Positions 12,110 to 23,386 of a DNA stretch of 64,000 bases are shown here, piece after piece; positions within the stretch are counted from its first letter, which is position 1, and each line of letters opens with the position of its first letter. This stretch comes from Escherichia coli (GTDB taxonomy: Bacteria; Pseudomonadota; Gammaproteobacteria; Enterobacterales; Enterobacteriaceae), in NCBI RefSeq assembly GCF_011881725.1, contig NZ_JAATUR010000018.1, positions 20,944-84,943 of the forward strand. Direction: 5' to 3'. Position numbers and translations under genes: made by a program. The notes under the pieces were generated by a model that did not search any database, was not told the origin of the DNA, and was given only the letters and a program-made list of their open reading frames with translations.

Positions 12110-12125
12110 ATGTTACCGGTAAAAT
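12110..12125. promoter_or_regulatory. GntR operator-like site upstream of edd
   Basis: ATGTTACCGGTAAAAT matches the GntR consensus ATGTTACC(C/G)GTAACAT, with a full left arm and one or two mismatches in the right arm. It lies 25 nt beyond the zwf stop and about 195 nt before the edd start. GntR is the known gluconate-responsive repressor of edd-eda. Confidence 0.8.
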
Positions 12126-12149
12126 AACCATAAAGGATGAGTACAGATA

Positions 12150-13625
12150 TTACTCAAACTCATTCCAGGATCTGCCATCACGGGTAATCATTGCCACCGA
12201 AGCAACCGGTCCCCAGGTTCCAGCCTGATACGGTTTCGGCGCATCATTATCCATCGCCCATGCTTCAGTAATAGAGTCCACCCATTTCCAGGCTTCTTCA
12301 ACTTCATCACGACGCACAAACAGCGCCTGAATACCGCGCATGGTTTCCAGCAGCAGACGTTCATAGGCATCAGCCAGATGCGTCTGATTAAAGGTTTCCG
12401 AATAGCTCAGATCCAGCTTGGTGATTTGCAGGTTATGTTTGTGATCAAGACCTGGGACCTTGTTCAACACCTGAATATCCACGCCTTCATCAGGTTGCAG
12501 ACGGATGGTTAGCTTATTTTGCGGCAGATCCTGCCACGACTCTTTAAACAGATTGAGCTCTGGCGTTTTGAAATAGACCACCACTTCAGAGCATTTGGTC
12601 GGCAGACGTTTACCGGTACGCAGGTAGAACGGTACGCCAGCCCAGCGCCAGTTATCGATATCAACCCGGATCGCCACGAAGGTTTCTGTATTACTGCTTT
12701 TGTTCGCGCCCTCTTCTTCCAGGTAACCAGGCACTTTTTTGCCCTGGGCAAAGCCCGCGGTGTATTGCCCGCGTACTGTTTTTTCACGCACGTTGGAGCG
12801 ATCGATACGACGCAATGATTTCAATACTTTCACTTTTTCATCACGGATGCTGTCAGCGCTCAGGTCGGATGGCGGAGACATCGCAATCATGCAGAGAATT
12901 TGCAGCAGATGGTTCTGGATCATATCGCGCATCTGACCGGCTTTATCAAAATAGCCCCAACGCCCTTCAATCCCGACCTCTTCTGCTACGGTGATCTCAA
13001 CATGATCAATGGTGCGGTTGTCCCAGTTGTTCACAAACAGGGAGTTAGCAAAACGCAGTGCCAACAGATTCAGCACCGTTTCTTTTCCGAGGTAGTGGTC
13101 GATACGGTAGACCTGGCACTCCTCGAAGTATTCGCCAACCTGATCGTTGATTTCACGCGAGGTCGCCAGCGACGTCCCCAGCGGTTTCTCCATGACTACG
13201 CGCGCCGGTTTAGCATTCAGTTTTGCCTCGCCAAGCCCTTTGCAGATTGCACCAAATGTGCTTGGCGGCATGGCGAAGTAGTTAATGGTGATACGATTTT
13301 TTTGATCCAGCATCGCGCCAAGACGGTTGAATGCGGCCGTGTCATTGACATCGAGGTTGCAAAAATCCAGACGTGCGCTCAGTGTATCCCACAGACCTTC
13401 ATCAATGGTTTCTTTCATGAAGGTTTCCAGCGCTTCGCGGACTACTTTGGTATATGCCGCTTTATCCCAGTCAGCACGCCCTACGCCGATAATCCGGGTG
13501 TCCGGGTTGAGCTGACCGGCTTTTTCCAGTTGATACAGGGAAGGCAGCAATTTACGACGCGCAAGGTCGCCTTTCGCGCCGAAAATGACCAGGTCACAGG
13601 CCTGGGCTGTTTGCGTTACCGCCAT
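12150..13625 (-). CDS. zwf: Zwf, glucose-6-phosphate 1-dehydrogenase
   Basis: 491 residues, the usual length. Zwf oxidises glucose-6-phosphate with NADP+, opening the oxidative pentose-phosphate and Entner-Doudoroff routes. The nucleotide-binding motif [10 protein letters not shown] (about 16-25) and the active-site signature RIDHYLGKE (about 178-186) are intact. It is followed by edd and eda on the same strand, with a terminator-like hairpin between, and diverges from its presumed regulator hexR. In E. coli zwf is also activated by SoxS, MarA and Rob and by growth rate; I can locate a promoter but not define the sox box with certainty. Confidence 0.97.
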   Translation of the reverse strand: MAVTQTAQACDLVIFGAKGDLARRKLLPSLYQLEKAGQLNPDTRIIGVGRADWDKAAYTKVVREALETFMKETIDEGLWDTLSARLDFCNLDVNDTAAFNRLGAMLDQKNRITINYFAMPPSTFGAICKGLGEAKLNAKPARVVMEKPLGTSLATSREINDQVGEYFEECQVYRIDHYLGKETVLNLLALRFANSLFVNNWDNRTIDHVEITVAEEVGIEGRWGYFDKAGQMRDMIQNHLLQILCMIAMSPPSDLSADSIRDEKVKVLKSLRRIDRSNVREKTVRGQYTAGFAQGKKVPGYLEEEGANKSSNTETFVAIRVDIDNWRWAGVPFYLRTGKRLPTKCSEVVVYFKTPELNLFKESWQDLPQNKLTIRLQPDEGVDIQVLNKVPGLDHKHNLQITKLDLSYSETFNQTHLADAYERLLLETMRGIQALFVRRDEVEEAWKWVDSITEAWAMDNDAPKPYQAGTWGPVASVAMITRDGRSWNEFE

Positions 13626-13665
13626 GTCATTCTCCTTAAGTTAACTAACCCGGTACTTAAGCCTG

Positions 13666-13694
13666 GGTATACTTGTAATTTTCTTACGGTGCAC
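13666..13694 (-). promoter_or_regulatory. Probable zwf promoter in the zwf-hexR divergent region
   Basis: On the minus strand, GTGCAC (13694-13689) and TATACC (13671-13666) are separated by 17 nt, 40 nt before the zwf ATG. The -35 is weak, as expected for a SoxS-activated promoter. The remaining divergent region up to hexR (13972) holds A- and T-tracts at 13845-13872 but no other site I can name. Confidence 0.6.
13674..13688. promoter_or_regulatory. Candidate HexR operator inside the zwf promoter
   Basis: TGTAATTTTCTTACG resembles the HexR palindrome TGTAATTAAATTACA described for gammaproteobacteria, with mismatches mainly in the right half. It lies exactly between the predicted -35 and -10 of zwf and next to the hexR gene. 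Confidence 0.55.
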
Positions 13695-13971
13695 TGTACT
13701 GCTTTTACGAGCTTGCGAAAACTGTAAACGCTTATCCACCCGTGCGATTACGGCTAAACCGCGTAAAGTGCAACAAAACTGATAAAAAAATCATCGTTAA
13801 TGGCGTTTTTTCATTCGAAAAAAATCTGACATCGATCATGTAATGAAAAAAAATGACAACTTTTTTTTCCGCATTTGTCATTAACACAGCGCACAGGCGT
13901 AATATCAGACCAAACTGCATTTCGATTTCTTTCAGTGCGGAAATCGTCATTACCGTGAGTCTCTTTACATC

Positions 13972-14841
13972 ATGAACATGCTGGAAAAAATCCAGTCTCA
14001 ACTGGAACATTTGAGCAAATCAGAACGAAAAGTCGCCGAGGTCATTCTTGCTTCGCCTGACAATGCGATCCATTCGAGTATTGCTGCTCTGGCGCTTGAG
14101 GCCAATGTTAGCGAACCGACGGTGAATCGTTTCTGTCGCAGCATGGACACCCGCGGTTTTCCTGATTTTAAACTACATCTGGCACAAAGCCTGGCAAATG
14201 GCACGCCCTATGTTAATCGCAACGTTAATGAAGATGACAGCGTTGAATCATACACGGGGAAAATATTTGAGTCGGCAATGGCCACGCTCGATCACGTACA
14301 TCACTCGCTGGACAAATCTGCCATCAACCGTGCCGTCGATCTCCTGACCCAAGCCAAGAAAATCGCCTTTTTCGGTCTGGGCTCTTCTGCCGCCGTCGCC
14401 CACGATGCGATGAATAAGTTTTTTCGCTTTAATGTTCCGGTGGTTTACTCCGACGATATCGTGCTGCAACGCATGAGTTGTATGAATTGTAGCGATGGAG
14501 ACGTGGTTGTGCTGATTTCTCACACCGGAAGAACCAAAAATCTGGTTGAACTGGCGCAGTTAGCACGGGAAAACGACGCGATGGTGATTGCACTCACCTC
14601 CGCCGGTACGCCACTCGCCCGGGAAGCAACGCTGGCAATTACCCTCGACGTACCGGAAGATACTGACATTTATATGCCCATGGTTTCTCGACTTGCGCAG
14701 CTGACCGTGATAGATGTGCTGGCAACAGGATTTACTTTGCGACGTGGCACAAAATTCAGAGATAACTTGAAGCGGGTCAAGGAAGCGCTTAAGGAATCGC
14801 GCTTTGATAAGCAGTTACTTAAATTGAGTGACGATCGCTAA
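13972..14841 (+). CDS. hexR: HexR, RpiR-family transcriptional regulator of central carbon genes
   Basis: 289 residues. The N-terminal domain (about 1-77) is an RpiR-type helix-turn-helix, with ALALEANVSEPTVNRFCRSM as the recognition region. The C-terminal SIS domain (about 125-255), seen in IAFFGLGSSAAVAHDA and LISHTGRTKNLVEL, binds phosphosugars; in relatives KDPG is the ligand that releases DNA. HexR controls zwf, edd-eda and glycolytic genes in many gammaproteobacteria. It is divergent from zwf and upstream of pykA, fitting local control of hexose catabolism. Confidence 0.95.
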   Translation: MNMLEKIQSQLEHLSKSERKVAEVILASPDNAIHSSIAALALEANVSEPTVNRFCRSMDTRGFPDFKLHLAQSLANGTPYVNRNVNEDDSVESYTGKIFESAMATLDHVHHSLDKSAINRAVDLLTQAKKIAFFGLGSSAAVAHDAMNKFFRFNVPVVYSDDIVLQRMSCMNCSDGDVVVLISHTGRTKNLVELAQLARENDAMVIALTSAGTPLAREATLAITLDVPEDTDIYMPMVSRLAQLTVIDVLATGFTLRRGTKFRDNLKRVKEALKESRFDKQLLKLSDDR

Positions 14842-14966
14842 ATCGATTATCACTGTTCTATCCTTATACGATATTCGCACCTGTTTAAATTACAACCATA
14901 ATGGTTTTAGTTTATGCGAATTCATGTTCAAGCAACACCTGGTTGTTTCAGTCAACGGAGTATTAC

Positions 14967-16409
14967 ATGTCCAGAAGGCTTCGCAGAACCAAAATCGTTA
15001 CCACGTTAGGCCCGGCTACCGATCGCGATAATAACCTTGAAAAGGTTATCGCAGCGGGCGCAAACGTCGTACGAATGAACTTTTCTCATGGCTCGCCTGA
15101 AGACCATAAAATGCGCGCGGATAAAGTTCGTGAAATTGCCGCAAAACTGGGGCGTCATGTGGCTATTCTCGGTGACCTTCAGGGGCCAAAGATTCGCGTA
15201 TCTACTTTTAAAGAAGGAAAAGTTTTCCTCAATATTGGGGATAAATTCCTGTTAGATGCCAACCTGGGCAAAGGTGAAGGCGATAAAGAAAAAGTCGGTA
15301 TCGACTATAAAGGTTTGCCAACTGACGTCGTGCCTGGCGACATTCTGCTGCTGGACGACGGTCGCGTACAGTTAAAAGTACTGGAAGTTCAGGGCATGAA
15401 AGTGTTCACCGAAGTGACCGTCGGTGGCCCACTCTCCAACAATAAAGGGATCAACAAACTCGGCGGCGGCCTGTCGGCTGAAGCGTTGACAGAGAAAGAC
15501 AAAGCAGACATTAAAACTGCGGCATTGATTGGCGTAGATTATTTGGCTGTTTCTTTCCCACGCTGCGGCGAAGATTTGAATTATGCTCGTCGTCTGGCGC
15601 GCGATGCAGGCTGTGATGCGAAAATTGTCGCCAAAGTTGAACGTGCGGAAGCCGTTTGCAGCCAGGATGCAATGGACGACATTATCCTCGCTTCTGACGC
15701 GGTGATGGTCGCACGCGGCGACCTCGGCGTAGAGATTGGCGATCCGGAACTGGTTGGGATTCAGAAAGCGTTGATTCGTCGCGCGCGTCAGCTGAACCGC
15801 GCAGTCATTACTGCGACCCAGATGATGGAGTCGATGATTACCAACCCGATGCCGACTCGTGCAGAAGTCATGGACGTGGCGAACGCCGTTCTGGACGGTA
15901 CTGACGCCGTAATGTTGTCTGCGGAAACCGCCGCGGGTCAGTATCCATCTGAAACCGTTGCTGCAATGGCGCGTGTTTGCCTGGGTGCCGAAAAAATCCC
16001 GAGCATCAATGTGTCTAAACACCGCCTGGATGTTCAGTTCGACAATGTGGAAGAAGCTATCGCGATGTCCGCAATGTACGCGGCTAACCATCTGAAAGGC
16101 GTTACCGCTATCATCACCATGACCGAATCCGGTCGTACCGCGCTGATGACTTCCCGTATCAGCTCCGGTCTGCCGATTTTCGCCATGTCTCGTCATGAGC
16201 GCACTCTGAACCTGACTGCGCTTTATCGTGGTGTTACGCCGGTCTATTTTGACAGTGCAAATGATGGCGTGGTTGCTGCCAGCGAAGCGGTTAATCTGCT
16301 GCGCGATAAAGGTTACCTGATGTCAGGTGATCTTGTCATTGTCACCCAGGGCGACGTGATGAGTACCGTGGGTTCTACTAATACCACGCGTATTTTAACA
16401 GTAGAGTAA
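14967..16409 (+). CDS. pykA: PykA, pyruvate kinase II
   Basis: 480 residues from [11 protein letters not shown], preceded by ACGGAG; a 22-residue in-frame extension is not used. PykA transfers phosphate from phosphoenolpyruvate to ADP, giving pyruvate and ATP, and is the AMP-activated isozyme. Family motifs are complete: MNFSHG (about 36-41), the B-domain at about 75-175, the catalytic KVERAEAV (about 220-227) and [10 protein letters not shown] (about 290). The only notable difference from K-12 is a handful of conservative changes. It is followed by a REP unit and a strong terminator. Confidence 0.97.
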   Translation: MSRRLRRTKIVTTLGPATDRDNNLEKVIAAGANVVRMNFSHGSPEDHKMRADKVREIAAKLGRHVAILGDLQGPKIRVSTFKEGKVFLNIGDKFLLDANLGKGEGDKEKVGIDYKGLPTDVVPGDILLLDDGRVQLKVLEVQGMKVFTEVTVGGPLSNNKGINKLGGGLSAEALTEKDKADIKTAALIGVDYLAVSFPRCGEDLNYARRLARDAGCDAKIVAKVERAEAVCSQDAMDDIILASDAVMVARGDLGVEIGDPELVGIQKALIRRARQLNRAVITATQMMESMITNPMPTRAEVMDVANAVLDGTDAVMLSAETAAGQYPSETVAAMARVCLGAEKIPSINVSKHRLDVQFDNVEEAIAMSAMYAANHLKGVTAIITMTESGRTALMTSRISSGLPIFAMSRHERTLNLTALYRGVTPVYFDSANDGVVAASEAVNLLRDKGYLMSGDLVIVTQGDVMSTVGSTNTTRILTVE

Positions 16410-16417
16410 GTTAGTTG

Positions 16418-16500
16418 CCGGAAGCGGCGTTAACACGCTATCCGGCCTACAATAATTCGATTATTCAATAGATTATGATCAGACTGTAGGCCCGATAAGC
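16418..16500. repeat. REP/BIME element downstream of pykA
   Basis: GCCGGAAGCGGCG...ACGCTATCCGGCCTAC and GTAGGCCCGATAAGC...ATGCGC are REP arms in opposite orientation, separated by an AT-rich linker, in the pykA 3' region ahead of its terminator. Confidence 0.82.
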
Positions 16501-16538
16501 ATGCGCATAGAACAAATGCGCACTTAACATCAGACGCA

Positions 16539-16565
16539 AGCCTCTCCTCGCGAGAGGCTTTTTTT
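16539..16565 (+). terminator. Intrinsic terminator of pykA
   Basis: AGCCTCTC (16539-16546) pairs with GAGAGGCT (16552-16559) around a 5-nt loop, followed by a run of seven T. The T-run reaches the stop codon of the convergent lpxM at 16564. Confidence 0.92.
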
Positions 16566-17535
16566 ATTTGATGGGATAAAGATCTTTACGCTTATATGGC
16601 TGGATTTCGCCCGGTTTGCGAGTTTTCAGCAATTTTAAAATCCAGGTGTACTGCTCTGGTCGCGGACCAACAAAAATCTCGACTTCTTCATTCATCCGCC
16701 GCGCAATGGTAGCGTCATCCGCCTCTAACAGGTCATCCATCGGTGGACGTACCTGAATCGTCAGACGATGGGTCTTGCCATCATAGATTGGGAACAACGG
16801 AACGACACGCGCGCGACACACTTTCATCAGGCGACCAATGGCTGGCAGCGTCGCTTTATAGGTTGCAAAGAAATCAACAAATTCGCTGTGTTCAGGACCA
16901 TGATCCTGATCCGGTAAATAATAGCCCCAGTAGCCCTGACGAACCGACTGGATGAATGGCTTAATGCCATCATTTCGTGCATGCAAACGACCACCGAAAC
17001 GACGACGTACGGTGTTCCAGACAAAATCAAAAACCGGATTCCCCTGGTTATGGAACATCGCTGCCATTTTCTGCCCTTGTGAGGCCATCAACATGGCGGG
17101 GATATCAACTGCCCAGCCGTGCGGCACCAGAAAGATCACTTTCTCGTTATTACGCCGCATCTCTTCGATGATCTCCAGCCCCTGCCAGTCGACGCGAGGC
17201 TGGATTTTCTCCGGCCCACGTATCGCCAGTTCAGCCATCATAGCCATCGCTTGCGGCGCGGTAGCAAACATCTCATCAACAATCGCTTCGCGTTCGGCTT
17301 CGCTACGTTCTGGAAAGCAGAGAGACAGATTGATCAACGCCCGACGACGTGAGCTTTTGCCCAGCTTCCCAGCAAAACGCCCCAACCGCGCAAGGATGGG
17401 ATCACGGAATTTTGCTGGTGTTAAGGCAATACCGGCCATTGCCGCCACGCCCAACCAGGCTCCCCAGTAACGAGGATGACGAAAGGATTTATCAAACTCA
17501 GGAATGTATTCGCTATTATTTTTTTTCGTTTCCAT
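16564..17535 (-). CDS. lpxM: LpxM (MsbB), lipid A myristoyltransferase
   Basis: 323 residues from [10 protein letters not shown]; upstream in-frame codons are not part of the known protein. LpxM transfers myristate from acyl-ACP to the 3'-linked hydroxymyristate of lipid A, the last acylation step, at the inner membrane. A single membrane anchor lies near residues 24-42 ([17 protein letters not shown]), and the acyltransferase HX4D motif is present as HGWAVD (about 139-144). It is downstream of mepM on the same strand, separated by an intrinsic terminator, so it probably has its own promoter. I see no clear minus-strand terminator after it. Confidence 0.97.
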   Translation of the reverse strand: METKKNNSEYIPEFDKSFRHPRYWGAWLGVAAMAGIALTPAKFRDPILARLGRFAGKLGKSSRRRALINLSLCFPERSEAEREAIVDEMFATAPQAMAMMAELAIRGPEKIQPRVDWQGLEIIEEMRRNNEKVIFLVPHGWAVDIPAMLMASQGQKMAAMFHNQGNPVFDFVWNTVRRRFGGRLHARNDGIKPFIQSVRQGYWGYYLPDQDHGPEHSEFVDFFATYKATLPAIGRLMKVCRARVVPLFPIYDGKTHRLTIQVRPPMDDLLEADDATIARRMNEEVEIFVGPRPEQYTWILKLLKTRKPGEIQPYKRKDLYPIK

Positions 17536-17606
17536 GCTTTTCCAGTTTCGGATAAGGCAACAATCAATCTGGTGATAGTTTAGCGGCGCAACTTGCCCCG
17601 CACCAA

Positions 17607-17638
17607 ATAAAAAAGCCGGTACTGACTGCGTACCGGCT
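17607..17638 (-). terminator. Intrinsic terminator of mepM
   Basis: On the minus strand AGCCGGTAC and GTACCGGCT form a 9-bp stem (17638-17614) followed by a U-rich tract to 17607, just after the mepM stop and before lpxM. Confidence 0.9.
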
Positions 17639-17653
17639 GCCAATGAGTATTAA

Positions 17654-18976
17654 TTAATCAAACTGTAGCTGCGGCACAATCTCTTTGGCCTTCGCCAGGA
17701 AATCGATACGGTCGGAACCGGTGAGCCCTTCAGTACGCGGCAGTTTCGCCGTAAGCGGGTTTACGGCCTGCTGGTTGATCCATACTTCATAGTGCAGATG
17801 TGGCCCGGTGGAACGTCCGGTGTTACCGGAAAGCGCGATACGGTCGCCACGTTTCACCTTCTGCCCCGGTTTCACCAGGATTTTGCGCAGGTGCATATAA
17901 CGCGTGGTGTAACTGCGACCATGACGAATAGCCACATAATAACCAGCGGCGCCGCTGCGTTTGGCTACAACGACTTCACCATCACCCACCGAAAGCACCG
18001 GAGTCCCCTGTGGCATAGCGAAATCAACACCTCTGTGCGGCGCAACGCGACCAGTCACCGGGTTAGTACGACGCGGGTTAAAGTTAGACGAGATACGGAA
18101 CTGTTTCGCCGTCGGGAATCGCAAGAATCCTTTGGCCAGGCCAGTACCGTTACGGTCGTAGAATTTGCCATCTTCAGCGCGAATAGCATAGTAATCTTTG
18201 CCTTCTGAACGCAAACGCACGCCCAGCAGTTGGCTTTGCTCACGTTTGCCATCAAGCATCTCACGTGACATTAATACCGCAAATTCGTCACCTTTTTTCA
18301 CTTTGCGGAAGTCCATCTGCCACTGCATTGCTTTAATCACCGCGCTCACTTCGGCACTGTTTAAACCTGCATTTTTGGCACTGGCAACAAAACTTGTCCC
18401 AACGGTTCCTTTCAACAGATTGTTAACCCACTCCCCTTGCTGTATTTCGCTGGTCATTTTAAAACCATTGGCAGCAGTGCGGTCATAGGTGCGGGTTTCG
18501 CGGCGAGACATTTCCCAGGTCAGACGTTGTAACTCGCCATCAGCGGTTAATGTCCAGGAGAGCTGTTGACCAATTTTCAGGTTACGCAGATCTTTATCAG
18601 CGGCAGCCAGTTGGGTGATATCACCCATCTCAATGCCATATTGATTAAGGATGCTACTTAACGTATCGCCCGTAGAAACAACATACTCATGAACGCCTGC
18701 TTCACCAGCGATTTTGTCGTCCAGTTCATCCTGGGGAATGGCCTCATCTTCTTGCGCGGCTTGATCAATCGGCTCACTGGCTTCAGGTAAGAGAGAACGA
18801 ATTTCGTTCTGTTCCAGCTCAATGGTTTTGACGATTGGCGAGACGTCTCGGTGATAAACATAAGGCCGCCAGATAGCGACGGCCAGAGTAAGAACGGTAA
18901 GCGACCCCAACATAACGCGGTGTGGTCGCGGTAAATTATTAAACGCCAGGGCGACAGAGCGGGCTATCTGTTGCAC
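17654..18976 (-). CDS. mepM: MepM (YebA), murein DD-endopeptidase with LysM domain
   Basis: 440 residues. MepM cleaves D-Ala-mDAP crosslinks and, with MepS, opens space for new peptidoglycan. A membrane anchor lies near residues 21-38, a LysM-type murein-binding domain near 95-140 (EYVVSTGDTLSSILNQYG), and a C-terminal M23 zinc-peptidase domain with HRGVDFAMPQGTPV (about 314-327) and HLHYEVW (about 393-399), which supply the zinc ligands. It starts 15 nt after the znuA stop on the same strand, so it could be read with the zinc importer, which makes sense for a zinc enzyme. Confidence 0.97.
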   Translation of the reverse strand: MQQIARSVALAFNNLPRPHRVMLGSLTVLTLAVAIWRPYVYHRDVSPIVKTIELEQNEIRSLLPEASEPIDQAAQEDEAIPQDELDDKIAGEAGVHEYVVSTGDTLSSILNQYGIEMGDITQLAAADKDLRNLKIGQQLSWTLTADGELQRLTWEMSRRETRTYDRTAANGFKMTSEIQQGEWVNNLLKGTVGTSFVASAKNAGLNSAEVSAVIKAMQWQMDFRKVKKGDEFAVLMSREMLDGKREQSQLLGVRLRSEGKDYYAIRAEDGKFYDRNGTGLAKGFLRFPTAKQFRISSNFNPRRTNPVTGRVAPHRGVDFAMPQGTPVLSVGDGEVVVAKRSGAAGYYVAIRHGRSYTTRYMHLRKILVKPGQKVKRGDRIALSGNTGRSTGPHLHYEVWINQQAVNPLTAKLPRTEGLTGSDRIDFLAKAKEIVPQLQFD

Positions 18977-18991
18977 GTAATCACTTCCTCA

Positions 18992-19924
18992 TTAATCTCC
19001 TTTCAGGCAGCTCGCGTACTGGTTAGCTAATTGATTCAGGAATTCTGAATAGCTCGTTTTGCCCAGTTTGATATTCGTCCCAAGGGGATCCAACGTTCCC
19101 ATACGAACGGATGTCCCTCGTGCGACGCTTTCGACGACCGCTGGCCTGAACTGTGGCTCAGCAAAAACGCAGGTTGCTTTTTGCTCAACCAACTGTGTTC
19201 TTATTTGATGTAAACGCTGCGCGCCAGGTTGAATCTCTGGGTTAACGGTAAAGTGACCAAGCGGTGTCAGTCCGAACTGTTTTTCGAAGTAGCCGTAGGC
19301 ATCATGAAAAACGAAATAACCTTTTCCCTTGAGTGGCGCGAGCTCATTACCAATCTGTTTCCTACTTGAAGCTAATTGTGCCTCAAATTCCATCAGGTTG
19401 GCGTCAAGTTTGGCTCGACTTTGCGGCATAAGTTCCACTAATTTTCCATGGATTGCAACCGCTGTAGCCCGCGCTATCTCTGGGGAAAGCCAAACATGCA
19501 TGTTGAAATCGCCGTGATGGTGATCTTCGTCACTTTTTTCCGCATGATCGTGATCATCATCAGCGTCGTGAATGCTTTTCATCAGCAGCGGTTTTACATT
19601 CTCAAGCTGCGCAATAGTTACCTGTTTCGCCTCGGGTAATTTACTCACCGTTTTTTGCATAAACGCTTCCATTTCTGGGCCAACCCAGACAACTAAGTCC
19701 GCGTCCTGTAAGCGTTTTACATCAGATGGACGCAGTGAATAGTCATGTTCAGAGGCACCATCAGGAAGTAATACCTCCGTCTCTGTTACCCCATCAGCAA
19801 TAGCGGAAGCGATAAATCCAACGGGTTTAAGCGAAGCGACAACGGCAGCTTCTGCTACCTGTGTTGCACTGCCCCAGAGAGCAGCGGATAATGCTGCGAA
19901 AAGAAGCGTTTTTTTATGTAACAT
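18992..19924 (-). CDS. znuA: ZnuA, periplasmic zinc-binding protein of the ZnuABC importer
   Basis: 310 residues from MLHKKTLLF; an upstream in-frame ATG would add 18 residues and cross the Zur operator. The signal peptide is about 26 residues (ending VAEA-AVVAS). Zinc ligands of this cluster A-I family are visible (EHDYSL, the MHVWLSP His, and [10 protein letters not shown]), as is the His/Asp-rich flexible loop near residues 117-138, thought to gather zinc. It is divergent from znuCB across a Zur box and is the binding protein for that transporter. Confidence 0.96.
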   Translation of the reverse strand: MLHKKTLLFAALSAALWGSATQVAEAAVVASLKPVGFIASAIADGVTETEVLLPDGASEHDYSLRPSDVKRLQDADLVVWVGPEMEAFMQKTVSKLPEAKQVTIAQLENVKPLLMKSIHDADDDHDHAEKSDEDHHHGDFNMHVWLSPEIARATAVAIHGKLVELMPQSRAKLDANLMEFEAQLASSRKQIGNELAPLKGKGYFVFHDAYGYFEKQFGLTPLGHFTVNPEIQPGAQRLHQIRTQLVEQKATCVFAEPQFRPAVVESVARGTSVRMGTLDPLGTNIKLGKTSYSEFLNQLANQYASCLKGD

Positions 19925-19953
19925 AATGCGACCAATCATCGTAATGAATATGA

Positions 19954-19976
19954 GAAGTGTGATATTATAACATTTC
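19954..19976. promoter_or_regulatory. Zur operator between znuA and znuC
   Basis: GAAGTGTGATATTATAACATTTC is an imperfect palindrome matching the Zur box of E. coli znu genes. It lies between the divergent starts of znuA (19924) and znuC (20003), so one zinc-loaded Zur site can repress both sides. Confidence 0.92.
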
Positions 19977-20002
19977 ATAATTACTGCAAGACTAAAATTA
20001 AC

Positions 20003-20758
20003 ATGACAAGTCTGGTTTCCCTGGAAAATGTCTCGGTTTCATTTGGCCAACGCCGCGTCCTCTCTGATGTGTCGCTGGAACTCAAGCCTGGTAAAATTTT
20101 GACCTTACTTGGGCCGAACGGCGCAGGTAAGTCGACACTGGTTCGGGTTGTGCTCGGGCTGGTAACACCTGATGAAGGGGTTATCAAGCGCCACGGAAAA
20201 CTGCGCATTGGTTATGTGCCGCAGAAGCTGTATCTCGACACCACGTTGCCACTGACCGTAAACCGTTTTTTACGTTTACGCCCCGGGACACATAAAGAAG
20301 ATATTTTGCCTGCACTCAAACGTGTACAGGCCGGACACCTGATTAACGCGCCGATGCAAAAACTGTCTGGTGGTGAAACGCAGCGAGTCCTGCTAGCGCG
20401 CGCATTGTTAAATCAACCACAGTTATTAGTGCTGGATGAACCTACCCAGGGCGTGGATGTGAATGGCCAGGTAGCGTTATATGACCTTATTGACCAGTTA
20501 CGTCGCGAACTGGATTGTGGCGTTTTAATGGTGTCTCATGACCTGCATCTGGTGATGGCAAAAACCGATGAAGTACTTTGCCTGAACCATCACATCTGTT
20601 GTTCTGGCACACCAGAAGTGGTTTCCCTGCATCCGGAATTCATTTCGATGTTCGGACCTCGCGGAGCCGAACAGCTGGGTATTTATCGTCATCATCATAA
20701 TCACCGCCACGATTTAGAGGGGCGAATTATTCTGCGTCGGGGAAATGATCGCTCATGA
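20003..20758 (+). CDS. znuC: ZnuC, ATPase of the zinc importer
   Basis: 251 residues. Complete ABC ATPase: Walker [10 protein letters not shown] (about 37-45), signature LSGGE (about 124-128) and Walker B LLVLDEP (about 143-149), then a switch His in MVSHDLH. A histidine-rich tail ([10 protein letters not shown], about 229-238) is typical of ZnuC and may sense zinc. Its last codons overlap the znuB start (ATGA), so the two are translationally coupled. Confidence 0.97.
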   Translation: MTSLVSLENVSVSFGQRRVLSDVSLELKPGKILTLLGPNGAGKSTLVRVVLGLVTPDEGVIKRHGKLRIGYVPQKLYLDTTLPLTVNRFLRLRPGTHKEDILPALKRVQAGHLINAPMQKLSGGETQRVLLARALLNQPQLLVLDEPTQGVDVNGQVALYDLIDQLRRELDCGVLMVSHDLHLVMAKTDEVLCLNHHICCSGTPEVVSLHPEFISMFGPRGAEQLGIYRHHHNHRHDLEGRIILRRGNDRS

Positions 20759-21540
20759 TTGAATTGTTATTTCCCGGTTGGTTAGCCGGGATTATGCTCG
20801 CCTGTGCCGCGGGTCCTTTGGGTTCTTTTGTTGTCTGGCGTCGTATGTCTTATTTCGGCGACACGCTGGCTCACGCGTCTTTACTTGGGGTGGCGTTTGG
20901 TTTGTTGCTGAACGTAAATCCATTTTATGCAGTGATTGTCGTTACGCTGCTGCTGGCAGGTGGTCTGGTGTGGCTGGAGAAACGCCCACAACTGGCGATT
21001 GACACACTATTGGGCATTATGGCGCACAGCGCATTGTCGCTGGGTCTGGTCGTTGTCAGTCTGATGTCTAACATTCGCGTTGACTTGATGGCATACCTGT
21101 TCGGTGATTTGCTGGCAGTGACGCCGGAAGATCTTATCTCCATTGCGATTGGCGTGGTCATTGTGGTGGCGATTCTGTTCTGGCAATGGCGCAATTTACT
21201 GTCGATGACCATTAGCCCGGATCTGGCGTTTGTTGATGGCGTTAAATTGCAGCGTGTGAAATTGCTGTTGATGCTGGTAACAGCATTGACGATTGGTGTG
21301 GCAATGAAATTCGTCGGGGCGTTGATTATTACCTCGCTGCTGATCATTCCTGCTGCTACTGCACGTCGTTTTGCCCGTACGCCGGAACAGATGGCAGGTG
21401 TCGCCGTTTTGGTGGGGATGGTTGCGGTAACCGGCGGTTTAACTTTTTCAGCGTTTTACGATACGCCCGCGGGGCCGTCAGTAGTGCTGTGTGCTGCGCT
21501 GTTGTTTATTTTGAGTATGATGAAAAAACAGGCCAGCTAA
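20755..21540 (+). CDS. znuB: ZnuB, membrane permease of the zinc importer
   Basis: 261 residues with about eight hydrophobic segments, of the ABC-3 metal-permease family. It forms the transmembrane channel that accepts zinc from ZnuA and is powered by Znu[21 protein letters not shown] near residues 29-48 is a conserved family stretch. It overlaps znuC by 4 nt. No clear terminator follows; REP DNA does. Confidence 0.97.
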   Translation: MIELLFPGWLAGIMLACAAGPLGSFVVWRRMSYFGDTLAHASLLGVAFGLLLNVNPFYAVIVVTLLLAGGLVWLEKRPQLAIDTLLGIMAHSALSLGLVVVSLMSNIRVDLMAYLFGDLLAVTPEDLISIAIGVVIVVAILFWQWRNLLSMTISPDLAFVDGVKLQRVKLLLMLVTALTIGVAMKFVGALIITSLLIIPAATARRFARTPEQMAGVAVLVGMVAVTGGLTFSAFYDTPAGPSVVLCAALLFILSMMKKQAS

Positions 21541-21557
21541 TTTATACCTGAGCAAAT

Positions 21558-21688
21558 TTGCCGGATGCGGCGCAAGCGCCTTATCCGGTCTACGATTTGC
21601 TATCCCCGGTAAGCCTGATAAGACGCGAACAGCGTCGCATCAGGCTGCTGTTGCCAATGTCGGATGCGGCTTGAATGCCTTATACAAC

Positions 21689-21690
<2 letters not shown>
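21558..21690. repeat. Three REP units between znuB and ruvB
   Basis: GCCGGATGCGGCG...CGCCTTATCCGGTCTAC, then AAGCCTGATAAGACGCG...CGCATCAGGC, then GTCGGATGCGGC...GCCTTATACAACTTAC: three REP palindromes in alternating orientation filling the convergent gap. Confidence 0.88.
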
Positions 21691-22702
<1,012 letters not shown>

Positions 22703-22707
22703 TTACC

Positions 22708-23319
22708 TCATAACGCGGCGCGCAGGGCTTCGCGAATTAATGTTTCACTGCTGGCATCAGGACGAGCAATTTTGCTCACCATGCGGCTGGCTTCTTGTGG
22801 TTTATAGCCCAGCGCCACCAGCGCAGCAACCGCTTCCTGTTCAGCATCGTCAGTTGCCGGACTGGCAGGTGACGTGAGCACCAGATCGGCAGCAGGAGTA
22901 AAGAGATCGCCGTGCAGACCTTTAAATCTGTCTTTCATTTCAACAATTAAACGTTCGGCGGTTTTCTTGCCAATACCCGGTAACTTCACCAGTGCTGCGG
23001 GCTCTTCACGCTCAACCGCATTAACAAACTGCTGTGCTGACATCCCGGAGAGGATTGCCAGTGCCAGTTTAGGGCCAACGCCGTTGGTTTTGATCAACTC
23101 TTTAAACAGCGTGCGCTCTTGCTTATTGTTAAAACCGTACAGCAACTGCGCATCTTCACGCACCACAAAATGGGTGAAAACGATCGCTTCCTGGCCCGCT
23201 TCCGGGAGCTCGTAAAAACAGGTCATCGGCATATGTACTTCATAGCCTACTCCGCCCACTTCAAGTAACACCAGTGGGGGTTGTTTTTCAATGATGATGC
23301 CTCTGAGTCTGCCTATCAC
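22708..23319 (-). CDS. ruvA: RuvA, Holliday-junction recognition protein
   Basis: 203 residues in three domains: an OB fold (1-64) including the acidic pin region, a helix-hairpin-helix DNA-binding domain (about 65-142, with [12 protein letters not shown]), then a flexible linker and a C-terminal domain (about 156-203) that contacts RuvB. It forms tetramers on four-way junctions and loads RuvB. It is first in the ruvAB operon, with a LexA site about 50 nt upstream. Confidence 0.98.
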   Translation of the reverse strand: MIGRLRGIIIEKQPPLVLLEVGGVGYEVHMPMTCFYELPEAGQEAIVFTHFVVREDAQLLYGFNNKQERTLFKELIKTNGVGPKLALAILSGMSAQQFVNAVEREEPAALVKLPGIGKKTAERLIVEMKDRFKGLHGDLFTPAADLVLTSPASPATDDAEQEAVAALVALGYKPQEASRMVSKIARPDASSETLIREALRAAL

Positions 23320-23370
23320 ATGACGCTCCTGGGTAATGAATCAAAGATAATGTTGTATGATAAAAAAATG

Positions 23371-23386
23371 CTGGATAGATATCCAG
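23371..23386. promoter_or_regulatory. LexA box of ruvAB
   Basis: CTGGATAGATATCCAG is a palindrome with CTG/CAG arms, 52 nt before the ruvA ATG. It is the known SOS box position of ruvAB; the fourth arm base is G rather than T, predicting weaker repression than at yebG. The rest of the AT-rich gap up to yebB shows no further gene. Confidence 0.88.

Noticed and set aside
12900..13727. 275-codon plus-strand frame across zwf
   Set aside because: Antisense shadow of zwf; composition (Cys, His, Phe rich) and lack of family motifs argue against coding.
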